From assembly GCF_014205015.1 (NCBI RefSeq), contig NZ_JACHMO010000001.1, positions 5,828,001 to 5,892,000 of the forward strand: 64,000 nucleotides of DNA, given 5' to 3'. The notes beneath the pieces were generated by a model, which was not told the DNA's origin, did no database searches, and saw nothing but the letters and a program-made list of their open reading frames with translations. Made by a program: the position numbers and the translations under genes. This document shows positions 26,579-35,471 of the stretch, piece after piece (the stretch's first letter is position 1; each line of letters starts with the position of its first letter). The stretch comes from Saccharothrix ecbatanensis (GTDB taxonomy: Bacteria > Actinomycetota > Actinomycetes > Mycobacteriales > Pseudonocardiaceae).

Positions 26579-27838
26579 TCACAGTTGACGAGTGACGCCC
26601 GTCACGCGAACGACATCGGCGTGAATCGGCCCGGCAACAACCGGCCCGGCGCCCGAATCCACGAACGCCACCGCCGCGCCCGCTTCGGCCAACCGCACCG
26701 CGCCGTCCGTCCGCACCCGTGTGCCGGGCCTCAGCAGGTGGCGGACCTGTGCCACGCATTCGGCGTTGCCGACCACTACCGACGCCCGCCGCAGCTCGGC
26801 CTCGGCGCGCGGTGTGCGTTCGTCCGCGTCACCCGGACCCAGTCCCACCAGCGCCAACCGGCCGCGCGGCAGCACGCGTGCGGCGGCGACCGTCACCCCT
26901 TCGCCCTTCACCTTCTCGGCGGCGATCTCCACCCGGCCGCCACCGGACAGCTGCACCGCGCCGCGCAACGCCGCCGCCTCGGCCACGCTCGGGATGCCGA
27001 TGGCGAGTTCCGCCGGGTTCGGCACCGGGATCACCGCCAGCTCCTCGCCCGGGTAGGCGAGCAGCGGCGCGGTGGTCGAGTCGTGCCAGAAACCCCAGTC
27101 CTCCAAGGCGTCCGCGATACCGGGCTCGGCGACCTTGCGGTCCAGCGTGGCGAACGCCCGGACGGCGCGCAGGTCCAGCCCGCGCTGCTCCTCCAGCTGC
27201 GCCAACGCCGCCGACACGGCCGACGCCGTCACCCCCGTGCTCGATCCGACGCCGACGACGAGCGTGCGCGGAACGATCCGCACCAGGCCGTCCGGCTGCG
27301 GTCCCTTGGGCACGCGGTCGTCCACCAACACCGTCCAGGCGGGCCCGTGCCCGTCCATGACCACGTTGTCCGGCAGGGCGGGCAGCGGGAAGCCGAGCGG
27401 GTTCGCCAGCACCACCGGCTCGCCCGCGCGCACCGCCGCGCCGCACCCGACGAGGTCGCCGTCCACGGTGGCGTCCAGCAGCTCCACCAGCTCGTCCAGC
27501 GGCGAGTCCGACGACGCGGACGTCGTCACCGGTCGCACGCCGAGCACGTCCGCGACCCGTTCGGCCAACGCGTCCGCGCCGCCCAGCAGCGCCACCGCGT
27601 ACCCGCCGTCCACGCACACCACGCCCGGGTCGGACCGTTCGTCACGCAGCAACGGCGCGACGAGCCGCACGGTCGCCTCCGTGCCGAGGAAGAACACCGC
27701 CGACCCCAGCCGCGGCCACAACGCGCGCAACGCGGGCCTTACCGGACCGTCCGGCACCACCGCGTCCGGCCCGAGGAACCCGGCCAGCTCGACCGCGGCC
27801 CGCCGCCCACGCCCGCCGGCGGCGAACACCCCGATCAA
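26579..27838 (-). CDS. cbiG: Cobalamin biosynthesis protein CbiG with truncated CobJ-like C-terminus
   Basis: 419 residues. CbiG N-terminal region (VFFLGTEATVRLVAPLLRDE), central GVGSSTGVTASAVSAAL and C-terminal AVIPVPNPAELAIGIPSVAEA-type segments (partly quoted) are clear. The last ~95 residues begin like precorrin-3B C17-methyltransferase (LALVGLGPGDADERTPRAEA) but stop after a SAM-site-like stretch; a full CobJ is ~240 residues. TTG 27838 overlaps the cobL stop as TTGA and has GGAAGGAAGAAGG before it. Confidence 0.85.
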   Translation of the reverse strand: MIGVFAAGGRGRRAAVELAGFLGPDAVVPDGPVRPALRALWPRLGSAVFFLGTEATVRLVAPLLRDERSDPGVVCVDGGYAVALLGGADALAERVADVLGVRPVTTSASSDSPLDELVELLDATVDGDLVGCGAAVRAGEPVVLANPLGFPLPALPDNVVMDGHGPAWTVLVDDRVPKGPQPDGLVRIVPRTLVVGVGSSTGVTASAVSAALAQLEEQRGLDLRAVRAFATLDRKVAEPGIADALEDWGFWHDSTTAPLLAYPGEELAVIPVPNPAELAIGIPSVAEAAALRGAVQLSGGGRVEIAAEKVKGEGVTVAAARVLPRGRLALVGLGPGDADERTPRAEAELRRASVVVGNAECVAQVRHLLRPGTRVRTDGAVRLAEAGAAVAFVDSGAGPVVAGPIHADVVRVTGVTRQL

Positions 27839-28677
27839 GCCTTCTTCCTTCCGTTCAGCACGGTCACCGGGTTGGTGGCCAGCAACGTGCCGCCGGTCAG
27901 CCGGGCGGCGGACAGCTGGCTGCCCTCGACCTCGTAACCGGCCTCCAGCAAGGCGTCCCGTGCGGGCACCACGCGGTCCAGGTCCGGGGTCGCCACCACG
28001 ATCCGCCGGGCGCCCGACCGCACGCACCGCCGCACCACGTCCGGGCCACCGCCGCCGACGAACACCGCGTCCGGCCGGGGCAGCTCGCCCGCGTCGGCCA
28101 GCTCCGCCTCGACCACCCGCACGTCCACGCCGTGCGCGGAGGCGTTGGCGATGATCCGCACGCACTGCACCGGGTCGCGTTCCACCGCGACGACCGCCGC
28201 GCCGAGCCGCGCGCACTCGACGCCGATCGCGCCGGGGCCCGCGCCCACGTCCCAGATCAGCACGCCGGGGCGCGGGCCGAGCCGGGCCAGCACCAGCGCC
28301 CGCACCTCGGCCACCGCGATCATGCCTTCGCGGTGCGCGAAATCGTCGTCCGGCAACGCCCAGCCCTCGCCCTCGGGCGCGAAGTTCTGCTCCGCCAGGC
28401 ACAGGATCGCGCCCGGCTCGGACCACGGCCGCGCCACCGCGTCCGCCGGGTCCACAGTGGACAGACCGGCGGCGGACTCGACCACCAGCGTCCGCCGCCA
28501 CCCGGCCAGCCCGCGGGCCAGCTCGGCCGGGTCGGCGCCGGACACCACGACCGCGGGCCGCGCCCGGCACACGTTCAGCGCGTGCCGGGGGCCCACCGCC
28601 TCGGCGTCCACCACGGTGACCTCGGCCCAGGAACGACCGGCTTCGGTGACGAACCGGTGCAGCGCGACGACGTCCAT
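27835..28677 (-). CDS. cobL: Precorrin-6Y C5,15-methyltransferase (decarboxylating), CobL with short CbiE half
   Basis: 280 residues. The C-terminal CbiT-like methyltransferase is complete: VLIWDVGAGPGAIGVECARL (SAM site), AVERDPVQC, DAVFVGGGG. The N-terminal CbiE half is only ~100 residues instead of ~200 and lacks the usual opening VGIGxDGW and SGDP motifs, so either the first methyltransferase is degenerate or supplied elsewhere. Normal CobL is ~400 residues. ATG 28677 lies 1 nt after the cobM stop. Confidence 0.82.
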   Translation of the reverse strand: MDVVALHRFVTEAGRSWAEVTVVDAEAVGPRHALNVCRARPAVVVSGADPAELARGLAGWRRTLVVESAAGLSTVDPADAVARPWSEPGAILCLAEQNFAPEGEGWALPDDDFAHREGMIAVAEVRALVLARLGPRPGVLIWDVGAGPGAIGVECARLGAAVVAVERDPVQCVRIIANASAHGVDVRVVEAELADAGELPRPDAVFVGGGGPDVVRRCVRSGARRIVVATPDLDRVVPARDALLEAGYEVEGSQLSAARLTGGTLLATNPVTVLNGRKKA

Positions 28678-28678
28678 G

Positions 28679-29926
28679 TCAGTTGGCACGCCTGTTCTTC
28701 TTCGTCCGCGATCCGGTCGGCTTGCGCGGCGTCGTGCTCGCCCGCACGGTGGGCGGCGAGGGCTTCGCGGCGGCGGCGACCACCGGCTTGGGCTTCGGCT
28801 TCGCCTCCGATTCCGCGGGCCGCGGCGCACCGGTCACCGGCCCGGTTTCGGCGACCTCGCTTGGGGCGGCCTCGTTTTGGGCCGGCTCCGGCACCTCCAC
28901 GACCAGTTCCAGCACCGGCTCGCGGACCGGCTCGGGCTTCGCCTTCGGCTGCCCGGGACGCTTGGTGCGCGCCCTCTCCTGCCAGTCGTGCACCGCCGAC
29001 CACGCCGCCGCCGACGGCGACTCCGGGTCCGGCCGACTCTCCGTCAACGGCTGGACGCCCCGCGACTGCCGGCTTTCCGACTGCCGGCTTTCCGACGGTG
29101 GCTGGACGTCCGGCAGTGGTGCGGAATCCAGCAGTGGCTGGACATCCGCGACCGGCCGGACCCGCTTGGACCACTTCGACGTCCGCGGCCGGCGCACCGG
29201 CTCGTCACCCTCGACCACCGCGGCACGGCGGCGGGGCGTGGACTGCGCGAGCACCTTGCCGATCAGGAACAGCGTGGTGCGGTAGAGCTTGTGCTCCTTG
29301 ACGCACGCCTCCAGCTCGCCGAGCGTGGTCTGCGCGACCGTCTCGTCCGGCCAGGAAACCTTGTACGCCACCACGACCGGCGTGTCGTCCGCGTAACCAC
29401 CCGCACGCAACTGCTCGACCAGCAGACCGGTGCGCGCGCCCGACGCGGAGATCGCCATCGTGGTGCCGTGCGCGGCGAACTCCCTGATGTGCTCGGCGCT
29501 CTCGGGACCGGCCAGCAGCAGCGACTGGGCGACGTCCGAAGTGGTCAGCTCACGGCCGACGGACGCCGCGGCGGCGGAAATGTGGGACACGCCGGGCACC
29601 ACGTCGATCTCCAGGCCCAGCCGACGGCACACGTCCTGCTGGTCGCGCAGGCCGCCCCACAGCGCCGGATCGCCCGCGTGCAGCCGCACGACCTTCAGCT
29701 TGCCCGCCGACGAGCGCCGGTACACCTCGGCCACTTCGGACTCGGTGACCCGGGAGAAGTCGACCAGCTCGGCGTCCGGGCGGGCGTGCTCGCGCACGCA
29801 CTCGACCTCGATGACACCGGGCGACCACAACACGACGTCGGCCTCGGCTATCCGCTTCGCGCCGCGGACGGTGATGAGATCGGCGGCGCCGGGACCGGCG
29901 CCCACGAAGGAGACCCGACCAGTCAT
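28679..29926 (-). CDS. cobM: Precorrin-4 C11-methyltransferase CobM with long disordered tail
   Basis: 415 residues. The first ~250 are a complete CobM: VSFVGAGPGAADLITVRGAK (quoted in part), LHAGDPALWGG, VPGVSHISAAAA, VAYKVSWPDE and FLIGKVL. The remaining ~165 residues are a Pro/Glu/Lys/Ser-rich extension ending in a very basic patch (GSRTKKNRRAN), with short internal repeats (SESRQSESRQS). This tail is unusual for CobM. It methylates C11 of precorrin-4 in the aerobic B12 pathway. ATG 29926. Confidence 0.9.
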   Translation of the reverse strand: MTGRVSFVGAGPGAADLITVRGAKRIAEADVVLWSPGVIEVECVREHARPDAELVDFSRVTESEVAEVYRRSSAGKLKVVRLHAGDPALWGGLRDQQDVCRRLGLEIDVVPGVSHISAAAASVGRELTTSDVAQSLLLAGPESAEHIREFAAHGTTMAISASGARTGLLVEQLRAGGYADDTPVVVAYKVSWPDETVAQTTLGELEACVKEHKLYRTTLFLIGKVLAQSTPRRRAAVVEGDEPVRRPRTSKWSKRVRPVADVQPLLDSAPLPDVQPPSESRQSESRQSRGVQPLTESRPDPESPSAAAWSAVHDWQERARTKRPGQPKAKPEPVREPVLELVVEVPEPAQNEAAPSEVAETGPVTGAPRPAESEAKPKPKPVVAAAAKPSPPTVRASTTPRKPTGSRTKKNRRAN

Positions 29927-30005
29927 CACAACTGCTCCCCACGACGTGTTCGGCTTGGTGGGCAAGGACCGTACCGCGCGAGCGCGATCCGCTGTCGAGT
30001 GGCCG

Positions 30006-31379
30006 CTATCGAGTGGCCTCGAAGCGCACGGACTCGGTCGCGCAGGCCCGCACGAAGCGGGTCACGGCTTCCGGTGACGACGCCGGATGGGTGTGCAGGT
30101 ACGACGCGTGCACGCGGCCGACCACGAATCCCTCGGCCACCGGGCGCAGGTCGTGGCCGCGCCACTGCCAGGCCGGGCGCGCGCCGTGCGGGACGCTCAA
30201 CGCGGTGCGGTGGAACTCGTGCCCGGTGATCCGGGAGCCGGCGCGGGCCAGCACGGAGTCCCGTGGTGCGACGGCGTCGCGGTAGCCGAGCGTGAGGCGG
30301 GACGTCATCGCGCCGTCCGCGTCGATCACGCCGCACATCGGCACGCCGTCCAAGGACTTCGCCAGGTACAGCAGGCCGCCGCACTCGGCGTGCACGGGCG
30401 CACCGGCGCGTGCGAGAGCGGTGACGGCGGCGCGCAGCTTCTCGTTCGCGGACAGCTCGGCGGCGTGCTGCTCGGGAAAACCGCCGGGCAGCACGAGACC
30501 GGCGGTGCCGTCGGGCAGGGTCTCGTCGCGCAGCGGGTCGACCACGACGACGTCCGCGCCCGCCGCCGTCAGCAACTCCACCTGCTCGGCGTAGCCGAAC
30601 GTGAACGCGGCGCCGCCCGCGACGGCGATCCTCGGCGAGCCCGGGACAACGTCCACTTCGGCGTGCGGATCCCACGTCGGCACGGCCATCGCGGGAACTT
30701 CGGCGGCGAGCCGGCGCACCGCGTCCAGGTCGACGTGCTTGGCGACCGCGTCGGCGATGGCGTCCACGGCGGCGGTCGCGGCCGGACCGTGCTCGGCGGC
30801 GGTGACCAGACCCAGGTGCCGGGACGGGAGCGCGAACTTCGCGTCACGCGGGAGCACGCCGAGCACCTCCAGCCCGACCTCCGCGCACGCGCCGCGCAGC
30901 ACGTGTTCGTGCCGGGCCGAGCCGACCTGGTTCAGCACCACGCCGCCGAGCCGCACGGTCGGGTCGTAGCCGCGGAAGCCGTGCAGCAGGGCGGCGAGGC
31001 TGCGACTCTGGCCGCGGGCGTCGACCACGAACAGCACAGGCGCGGACAGCAGCTTGGCGACGTGCGCGGTGGACCCGATGCCCTCGGTGTCGACCCGGCC
31101 GTCGAACAGGCCCATCACGCCTTCCACCACGGCCAGGTCGCAGCCGCGCGCGCCGTGCGCGAACAGGCTCGCCACCCGGTGCTCGCCGACCATGACCGGG
31201 TCGAGGTTGCGGCCCGGACGGCCGGTGGCGACCGAGTGGTAGCCGGGGTCGATGTAGTCGGGGCCGACCTTGAAGGGGGCGACCTTGTCGCCCGCCCGGC
31301 GCAGCGCCGCCATCAGGCCGGTGGCCACGGTGGTCTTGCCGCTGCCCGACGCGGGCGCGGCGACCACCAGCCGGTTCAC
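30006..31379 (-). CDS. cobB: Cobyrinic acid a,c-diamide synthase
   Basis: 457 residues. N-terminal ATP-binding domain with P-loop-like APASGSGKTTVATGL and KVGPDYIDPGYH; C-terminal class I glutamine amidotransferase domain with nucleophile Cys in VHAECGGLLYL and the GHEFHRTAL segment. Amidates the a and c side chains using glutamine. GTG 31379 overlaps the cobO stop (GTGA), showing coupled translation. Confidence 0.95.
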   Translation of the reverse strand: MNRLVVAAPASGSGKTTVATGLMAALRRAGDKVAPFKVGPDYIDPGYHSVATGRPGRNLDPVMVGEHRVASLFAHGARGCDLAVVEGVMGLFDGRVDTEGIGSTAHVAKLLSAPVLFVVDARGQSRSLAALLHGFRGYDPTVRLGGVVLNQVGSARHEHVLRGACAEVGLEVLGVLPRDAKFALPSRHLGLVTAAEHGPAATAAVDAIADAVAKHVDLDAVRRLAAEVPAMAVPTWDPHAEVDVVPGSPRIAVAGGAAFTFGYAEQVELLTAAGADVVVVDPLRDETLPDGTAGLVLPGGFPEQHAAELSANEKLRAAVTALARAGAPVHAECGGLLYLAKSLDGVPMCGVIDADGAMTSRLTLGYRDAVAPRDSVLARAGSRITGHEFHRTALSVPHGARPAWQWRGHDLRPVAEGFVVGRVHASYLHTHPASSPEAVTRFVRACATESVRFEATR

Positions 31380-31990
31380 CACTCGATCCCCTTCTGCCCC
31401 TTCTGGCCCGCGTCCATCGGGTGCTTGACCTTGGTCATCTCCACCACCAGGTCGGCGGCTTCGACGAGCTTGTCCGGCGCGTGCCGGCCGGTGATGACGA
31501 CGTGCTGGTGGCCGGGCCGGTTCCGAAGGGTCTCGACCACCTCGTCCACGTCCACCCAGCCCCAGTGCAGGGGGTAGGTGAACTCGTCCAGCACGTACAT
31601 GCCGTGCTGTTCGGCGGCGAGGCGGCGGGCGATCTCCTGCCAGCCTTCGCGGGCGGCGGCGGCGTGGTCGTCCTCGGTGCCCTGCTTCCGGGTCCAGGAC
31701 CAGCCCTCGCCCATCTTGTGCCACTCGACCGGGCCGCCTTCGCCGGTCTGGTCGTGGAGGCGGCCGAGCGCGCGGAAAGCCGACTCCTCGCCGACCTTCC
31801 ACTTCGCCGACTTCACGAACTGGAAGACGCCGACGGACCAGCCCTGGTTCCATCCGCGGAGCGCGAGTCCGAAGGCGGCGGTCGACTTGCCCTTCATCTC
31901 GCCGGTGTGCAGCACGGTCAGCGGGCGGTTGCGGCGCTGGCGGGTGCTGAGGCCGTCGTTCGGGATGGCGGATGGTTGACCTTGGGGCAT
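31376..31990 (-). CDS. cobO: Cob(I)yrinic acid a,c-diamide adenosyltransferase
   Basis: 204 residues of the CobA/CobO family. P-loop TGEMKGKSTAAFG, FQFVKSAKWKVGE, then GMYVLDEFTYPLHWGW and VVITGRHAP. It adenosylates the cobalt corrinoid. ATG 31990 follows GGAG; the gene lies 10 nt after the chelatase gene. Confidence 0.95.
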   Translation of the reverse strand: MPQGQPSAIPNDGLSTRQRRNRPLTVLHTGEMKGKSTAAFGLALRGWNQGWSVGVFQFVKSAKWKVGEESAFRALGRLHDQTGEGGPVEWHKMGEGWSWTRKQGTEDDHAAAAREGWQEIARRLAAEQHGMYVLDEFTYPLHWGWVDVDEVVETLRNRPGHQHVVITGRHAPDKLVEAADLVVEMTKVKHPMDAGQKGQKGIEW

Positions 31991-32000
31991 TTCGACGCTC

Positions 32001-34037
32001 CTACGCTGCTCGTGCGGCGCGCACGACGCCGGCGACCTGGTCCGCGGACAGCTCTTCCAGGCGCAGGCACGCGGCCTCCATCGCACCGGCCACCCGTGCG
32101 GCCAGGCCGAGCCGGATCGGGCCGTGCTCGCAGTCGACCACGACGGACGCCACCCGGTCCGCCGCCAGCAGCCCGGCCGCGCGCAGCGCGTCACGCATCG
32201 GGTCACCGCCGGACCCGGTCGCCGTGGCACGGCCGTCGGTGAGCAGGACCAGCAGCGCACGGCGGCGCGGGTCGCGGACGCGTTCGGTCTCGAGCACGCG
32301 GCGGGCGCGGAGCAGGCCGTCGGCGAGCGGGGTACGGCCGCCTGTGCGCAGGTCGCGCAGTCTGGCCGCCGCCGCGTCGACCGAGTTCGTCGGCGGCAGG
32401 GCGACGTGGGCCTCGCGGCCCCGGAACGTCACTACGCCGACCTTGTCCCGTCGCTGGTAGGCGTCGCGGAGCAGGGAGATCACCGCGCCGGTCACCGCCG
32501 ACATCCGCTGCCGCGCGGCCATCGAGCCGGATGCGTCGACCACGAACAGCACGAGGTTGCCCTCTTTGCCCTCGCGCACCGACAGCCGCAGGTCGGCGCC
32601 GCGCAGTTCCAGGCCCGGACCGCTGCGGCCCCGTGCGGACTGGTGGGGGGCGGCTGCGGCGAGGGTGCCTAGTAGGTGCAGGCCTGCGCCGTCCATAGTG
32701 GACGATCGGACCACGCGGCCGGTGCGGGCGCGGGCTCGTGAGCGTTTGCCCGGTGCGCCCTCGCCTACGCCTGGGACCTGCAACAAGCGGGCGCGGAACG
32801 CGGGGGCGGGGGTGGAGGAGGGAGTGGAGGCGGGGGCGGGGGCGGGCGGGTGGTCGGTTGAGTTGGGGTTTTGAGCGTCCGAAGTGTCCGAAGCGTCCGA
32901 AGTGGACTCGGGCGGTGGTGGGTCGCTGGGCGGCGATGAGCCGCCGCCGTCGTCGTCCGGGTCCTCGGGACCCTCCGGGCCGTCCTCGGGCTCCTGAGCG
33001 GCGTCCGCGCCCTGCTGGAGCGCATCGTTCAGCTGATCCTCCTCCAACCCCGGCTCGTCGAACGGATCACGGCGCTTGCGGTGCGGCAACGCCAACCGGA
33101 CGGCCGCCTCCACGTCCTCCTCCGCCACCTCCTCAGCACCACGCCAAGCAGCGTGCGCGGTGGCGGTGCGGGCTACTACCAGGTCCGCGCGCATCCCGTC
33201 CACCTCGAACGCCGCGCAGATCCCGGCGATGCGGCGCAGCTCCGCGTCCGGCAGCGTCACGCCCTTCAGCCGGTCCCGCGCGGCGACGATTCGGCGGGCC
33301 AGGTCCGCGTCCGCCTCGGCCCACCGGGCGGCGAACCCCTCGGGGTCGGCCTCGTACGCCAACCGCCGCCGGACGACCTCCGTGCGGGTCGGCACGTCCC
33401 GTGAAGCGCGAACCGCGACCGTGAGGCCGAAACGGTCCAGCAGCTGCGGGCGCAGCTCGCCTTCCTCCGGGTTCATGGTGCCCACGAGAAGGAACGACGC
33501 GGCGTGCGACACGGACACGCCCTCGCGCTCGACGTGCGCGCGGCCCATCGCAGCGGCGTCCAGCAGCAGGTCCACGAGGTGGTCGTGCAGCAGGTTCACT
33601 TCGTCCACGTACAGGACACCCCGGTGCGCGGCGGCCAGCAGACCCGGCTGGTAGGCGCGGACGCCCTCGGTCAGGGCGCGTTCCAGGTCCAGCGAGCCGA
33701 TCAGCCGGTCCTCGGTCGCGCCGACGGGCAGTTCGACCAGCCTGGCCGGGCGGCGTTCCGACGGGTGGCGTTCCGACGGGTGGCGTTCCGAGCCGTGGCC
33801 GTGCGGCCCGTCCGGGCAGTCCGTCCGAACGTCCGGATCACAGCCGAACCGACACCCTGGCACCACGTCCAGCTCGGGGAGCAGCGCGGCGAGCGCCCGG
33901 ACCACGGTCGACTTCGCGGTCCCCTTCTCACCTCTGACGAGCACCCCGCCGATACCGGGGTGCACGGCGTTGAGCAGCAGAGCCGTGCGGAGGTCGTCAT
34001 GTCCGACGACAGCGGAAAAGGGGAAACGCGCGCCCAT
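32001..34037 (-). CDS. Magnesium/cobalt chelatase ChlI-ChlD fusion protein
   Basis: 678 residues. N-terminal AAA+ domain with Walker [12 protein letters not shown], Walker [12 protein letters not shown] and arginine region, an acidic/Pro-rich linker (about 370-460, [10 protein letters not shown]), and a C-terminal VWA domain with [14 protein letters not shown] and [10 protein letters not shown]. This fused form acts with CobN to insert cobalt in actinobacteria. A short insert [14 protein letters not shown] (about 105-120) is encoded by a tandem repeat. First gene after the cobalamin riboswitch. ATG 34037. Confidence 0.93.
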   Translation of the reverse strand: MGARFPFSAVVGHDDLRTALLLNAVHPGIGGVLVRGEKGTAKSTVVRALAALLPELDVVPGCRFGCDPDVRTDCPDGPHGHGSERHPSERHPSERRPARLVELPVGATEDRLIGSLDLERALTEGVRAYQPGLLAAAHRGVLYVDEVNLLHDHLVDLLLDAAAMGRAHVEREGVSVSHAASFLLVGTMNPEEGELRPQLLDRFGLTVAVRASRDVPTRTEVVRRRLAYEADPEGFAARWAEADADLARRIVAARDRLKGVTLPDAELRRIAGICAAFEVDGMRADLVVARTATAHAAWRGAEEVAEEDVEAAVRLALPHRKRRDPFDEPGLEEDQLNDALQQGADAAQEPEDGPEGPEDPDDDGGGSSPPSDPPPPESTSDASDTSDAQNPNSTDHPPAPAPASTPSSTPAPAFRARLLQVPGVGEGAPGKRSRARARTGRVVRSSTMDGAGLHLLGTLAAAAPHQSARGRSGPGLELRGADLRLSVREGKEGNLVLFVVDASGSMAARQRMSAVTGAVISLLRDAYQRRDKVGVVTFRGREAHVALPPTNSVDAAAARLRDLRTGGRTPLADGLLRARRVLETERVRDPRRRALLVLLTDGRATATGSGGDPMRDALRAAGLLAADRVASVVVDCEHGPIRLGLAARVAGAMEAACLRLEELSADQVAGVVRAARAA

Positions 34038-34079
34038 GCGGCGGTGTCCTTCCTCGGGTGTCCACGCCCGTGTCCGGTT

Positions 34080-34195
34080 CGATGAGTCGGGGGTCGAGTT
34101 CCTGACTCCCGGATCCCAAGGCCCGGTCACAGTGGCGGGACCGTGCCGGATTCGCACCGGCTTCCTCGCGCACCCCCTCTACAGCCTGGGCATCG
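34080..34195 (-). promoter_or_regulatory. Cobalamin (AdoCbl) riboswitch
   Basis: Read on the minus strand: GAAGCCGGTGCGAATCCGGC, then GTCCCGCCACTGTGACCGG, then GGGAGTCAGGAACTCG (B12 box at 34095-34107), the conserved core order of the cobalamin aptamer. A P1 helix CGATG/CATCG closes it at 34191-34195 with 34080-34084. It precedes the chelatase start by 43 nt and should repress the B12 operon when the coenzyme is plentiful. Its 5' end overlaps the last codons of the P450 gene. Confidence 0.93.
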
Positions 34196-35435
34196 TCGCA
34201 CTTCGCCCGGCGTGCTCCAAGTCCCGGACCGGGATGCCGGGGGCGAGCGTCGTCACACCGGCGGCGAGGCGTTCCCCCAATCGGACGCGCACGCTCAACG
34301 GCGCGCGGAACGACAGCAGGCCCAGCATCGGCGGCGGCACGGCCGAGGCGAGCCGGAGGTCGGGGAACCGGCGGGCGGTCTCCCGCAGCACGACTTCCGC
34401 CTCCAGCCGGGCCAAGCCCGCGCCGAGGCAGAAGTGCCTGCCGTAGCCGAACGCCAGGTGTTTGCGGGCGTTCGGCCGGGCGGGGCAGAACCGCTCGGGT
34501 TCCGGGAAGACCTCCGGGTCCGAGCCGCTGCCGGCGAGCATCAGCAGCAACGGCGCGCCCGCCGGGATGTCGACGCCGGAGAGGGTGACCGGCTCGGCCG
34601 CGATCCGCCGCCACGTGTTCACCGGCGCGTCCCGTCGCAGCACCTCTTCGACGCACGCGGCGGCCATGCCGGGTTCGTCCAGCCGTGACCACAGGTCGCC
34701 GTGCCGCAGCACCGCGTGGAACGCCGCGCTCAGCAGCTGGGTCGTCGTCTCCTGGCCGGCGATCAGCAGGAAGTAGCAGAGGCCGGCGGCGTCCCGGATC
34801 GGCACGTCGTCCGCCCGCAGTGCGCCGAACAGGTCGTCACCGGCCGGGTCGGCGGCCTTGATCCGCGCGGTCAGCCACTGGTGGAAGGCGGCGGCGGGCT
34901 TCGCCAGCTCGTACTGCCGCTCCACGGTGACGTCACCCCAGAACAGTTCCAACGACGCCGTGCTCCACGCCTTGAGCGCGTCGATGTCCACGTCATCGAT
35001 GCCCATGACCTCCATGAGCACGATCGCGGGCAGGTCGCGGGCCAGCACGGGGTGCAGGTCGACCTCGCCGCCGCGCAGCCGATCAAGCCGTTCCCCGGTG
35101 AGCCGCGCGATCCGTGGCTCCATCGCAGCGACCCGTGCGGGGGTGAGGAAGCGGGCGACCAGTCGCCTCAGGTCGCCGTGGGTGTCGGTGCCGTTGTTGG
35201 CCAGCGTCGGGGGCAGCGAGAACCCGGCGCGCGCGAGGACCCGCAGCACCGGGCGCGGGATCGGGGTCACCGCGGTCAGCGCGTTGTCCGGGTGGAACCG
35301 GCCCGGGTCTGCCAGCACCGCGCGCACGTCGTCGTAGCGGCTGACCAGCCACAACCCGGTGCGCTCGTCGCGGTGGACCGGCGCGCTGTCCCGCAGCGAG
35401 CGCAGGTCGGCCGGCCCGGCCTGGAAGAGGTCCAC
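34179..35435 (-). CDS. Cytochrome P450
   Basis: 418 residues. I-helix LIAGQETTTQLL with the acid-alcohol pair, ExxR in VEEVLRR, and heme-binding loop FGYGRHFCLGAGLAR with the thiolate Cys. N-terminal NGTDTHGDLRRLV corresponds to the HxxLR-type C-helix. No membrane anchor, so a soluble class I enzyme needing ferredoxin. GTG 35435 is 36 nt from the divergent BioF-like gene. The P450 stop lies inside the riboswitch for the next operon. Confidence 0.95.
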   Translation of the reverse strand: MDLFQAGPADLRSLRDSAPVHRDERTGLWLVSRYDDVRAVLADPGRFHPDNALTAVTPIPRPVLRVLARAGFSLPPTLANNGTDTHGDLRRLVARFLTPARVAAMEPRIARLTGERLDRLRGGEVDLHPVLARDLPAIVLMEVMGIDDVDIDALKAWSTASLELFWGDVTVERQYELAKPAAAFHQWLTARIKAADPAGDDLFGALRADDVPIRDAAGLCYFLLIAGQETTTQLLSAAFHAVLRHGDLWSRLDEPGMAAACVEEVLRRDAPVNTWRRIAAEPVTLSGVDIPAGAPLLLMLAGSGSDPEVFPEPERFCPARPNARKHLAFGYGRHFCLGAGLARLEAEVVLRETARRFPDLRLASAVPPPMLGLLSFRAPLSVRVRLGERLAAGVTTLAPGIPVRDLEHAGRSATMPRL

Positions 35436-35471
35436 GCCGGCACGGTAGCCGTCGGATGCGACACTGCCGGC

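Noticed and set aside
34140..34160. tRNA-like GGTTC/GAATCC segment
   Set aside because: It belongs to the cobalamin riboswitch core (GGTGCGAATCCGGC) and has no acceptor or anticodon stem around it.
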